Shown here piece after piece: positions 62,970-64,000 of a stretch of 64,000 nt of DNA. The DNA is from Flavobacterium yafengii. GTDB lineage: Bacteria > Bacteroidota > Bacteroidia > Flavobacteriales > Flavobacteriaceae. The stretch spans positions 806,001 to 870,000 of the forward strand of contig NZ_JASCRY010000001.1 of NCBI RefSeq assembly GCF_030010375.1, read 5' to 3'. The notes under the pieces are model-generated. The model was given only the letters and a program-made list of their open reading frames with translations, had not been told where the DNA came from and made no database searches. The stretch's first letter is position 1. Every line of letters starts with the position of its first letter. A program made the translations under genes and the position numbers.

Positions 62970-64000
62970 ATGAAGAAAAGTCTCATCGCGCTCTCATTGG
63001 GCGGTTTAACTATAGGAATAACTGAATTTGTGATGATGGGTTTATTGCCAGACATTGCATCAGATTTAAAGATTTCAATACCAGTCGCCGGACATTTAAT
63101 TTCGGCCTATGCTTTAGGAGTAGTAATTGGCGCGCCTTTGTTAGTCATTATTGCCAGAAATTATCCTCCTAAAAAAACACTTTTGATTTTGGCTGCTATG
63201 CTAGCCTTTTTCAATGCACTTTCAATTATTGCGCCAAATTATGGATTTTTATTCGCTACAAGATTGCTTTCCGGATTGCCTCACGGAGCCTTTTTTGGAG
63301 TTGGAGCTGTTGTTGCCAGCAGACTGGCTGACAAAGGAAAAGAAGCGCAGGCCATATCTATTATGTTTTCGGGATTAACAATTGCGAACCTTGCGGGAGT
63401 CCCAATAGGAACTTATATTGGGCATCACTATACGTGGCGTTATACGTTTATAATAATTGCACTTGTTGGGTTTCTAACTTTTGTTTCTCTTTATTTTTGG
63501 ATGCCGAATCTAAAAGCAGGTCCTAAAGAAACAATTAAGAGTCAGTTGCAATTTTTCAAAAAAACAGAAGCTTGGCTGATTATTTCAATTACTGCTTTTG
63601 GTTTTGGGGGACTATTTTGCTGGATTAGTTATATCGCTCCACTGCTGACAGATGTTGCTAAATTTTCTGCCGAAGATGTACCTTATATTTTAATTTTAGC
63701 TGGTTTAGGAATGGTTTTTGGAAATTTTATTGGAGGGAAATTAGCGGATAGATTTTCTCCTGCAAAAACAATTATAATGTTACTTTTTGTAATGACTTTG
63801 GATTTATTATTAGTCTATTACTTTTCTTCAAGCCAATATATGACTTTAGCATTGGTGTTTTCTACGGGTTGTATTTCTTTTGCAGTTGTAGCGCCAATTC
63901 AAGTTCTGATGATTCAGACGGCTGTAGGTGCAGAAATGATTGCTTCAGCTGCGATACAAGCCGCATTTAATATTGGAAATGCTTTAGGAGCTTTTCTTGG
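62970..64000 (+). CDS. MFS exporter, sugar-efflux type, truncated by the window end
   Basis: Major facilitator superfamily transporter of the DHA1 type (AraJ/SotB/YdhP-like). The frame starts at ATG 62970 (MKKSLIALSLGGLTIGITEF) and is open to the right edge; 343 codons are visible, with about ten membrane helices. The MFS loop between helices 2 and 3 reads VIIARNYPPKKTLL, and the family motif IGITEFVMMGLLPDIA is in helix 1. The substrate could be an arabinose-like sugar or a drug. It is divergent from the AraC regulator, 121 bases between starts. Confidence 0.9.
   Translation, partial: MKKSLIALSLGGLTIGITEFVMMGLLPDIASDLKISIPVAGHLISAYALGVVIGAPLLVIIARNYPPKKTLLILAAMLAFFNALSIIAPNYGFLFATRLLSGLPHGAFFGVGAVVASRLADKGKEAQAISIMFSGLTIANLAGVPIGTYIGHHYTWRYTFIIIALVGFLTFVSLYFWMPNLKAGPKETIKSQLQFFKKTEAWLIISITAFGFGGLFCWISYIAPLLTDVAKFSAEDVPYILILAGLGMVFGNFIGGKLADRFSPAKTIIMLLFVMTLDLLLVYYFSSSQYMTLALVFSTGCISFAVVAPIQVLMIQTAVGAEMIASAAIQAAFNIGNALGAFL

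Noticed and set aside
1..64000. CRISPR array, prophage, transposase or tRNA/rRNA genes
   Set aside because: Intergenic regions were read on both strands. No regularly spaced repeats of CRISPR type, integrase or transposase frames, or cloverleaf-forming genes were found; the repeats present are single palindromes.

Overview
The window is a contiguous piece of a chromosome from a low-GC member of the Bacteroidota, most likely a Flavobacterium or close relative. The evidence is the gene set (DUF3098, DUF4271, DUF4296, DUF3078 and DUF3109 proteins, Bacteroidota-type dihydroorotase and leucyl-tRNA synthetase), a type IX secretion (T9SS) sorting domain on two secreted proteins, a CarboxypepD_reg-type TonB-dependent receptor, the lack of Shine-Dalgarno sequences, and repeated occurrence of the flavobacterial promoter pattern TTG-N19-TAnnTTTG. 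No rRNA, tRNA, CRISPR array, transposase or prophage was seen. All calls were made by reading the sequence; no database search was possible.

Layout. 1-4386: partial patatin lipase, thioredoxin-like protein, a 25-codon small ORF, and the minus-strand cluster ftsX-DUF3098-uppP-truB. 4610-17478: housekeeping genes (leuS, zinc protease, Lrp/AsnC regulator, hemD, glycosyltransferase, pyrC, tyrS, a LuxE-like adenylating enzyme). 17627-30528: a phosphate-starvation locus with a minus-strand T9SS mini-protein, a beta-helix lipoprotein and a TonB receptor, then plus-strand response regulator, sensor kinase, phosphate porin, pstS, pstC, pstA, pstB and phoU. 30665-45776: glycosyltransferase, an Ala/Lys-repeat secreted protein, a very large outer-membrane protein, aspartokinase, fructose bisphosphatase and a mixed housekeeping set. 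46039-49610: class I ribonucleotide reductase (nrdB, nrdA) split by a palindromic repeat. 49611-54521: a small accessory zone with a candidate small RNA, an unknown 299-residue protein, an RDD protein, and metE under a cobalamin riboswitch with a 36-codon ORF in its leader. 54522-64000: dgt, an M36 metalloprotease exported by T9SS, DUF3078, dxs, tadA, and an AraC regulator divergent from a truncated MFS exporter.

Main points of interest. (1) PstC carries, between its first membrane helix and the canonical permease, about 100 residues that align by eye with the second lobe of the neighbouring PstS but lack the phosphate-contacting SGT segment. (2) The promoters of pstS, pstC and the porin share 11-bp phased TTAACA-type repeats at a fixed 26-bp distance from the -7 element, a good candidate for a flavobacterial PHO box; weaker versions before the TonB receptor and the lipoprotein suggest these belong to the same regulon. 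(3) A minus-strand unit at 49711-49861 has an exact TTG-N19-TACTTTTG promoter and a terminator but no ORF of useful length. (4) A 36-codon ORF sits between the B12 riboswitch and metE.
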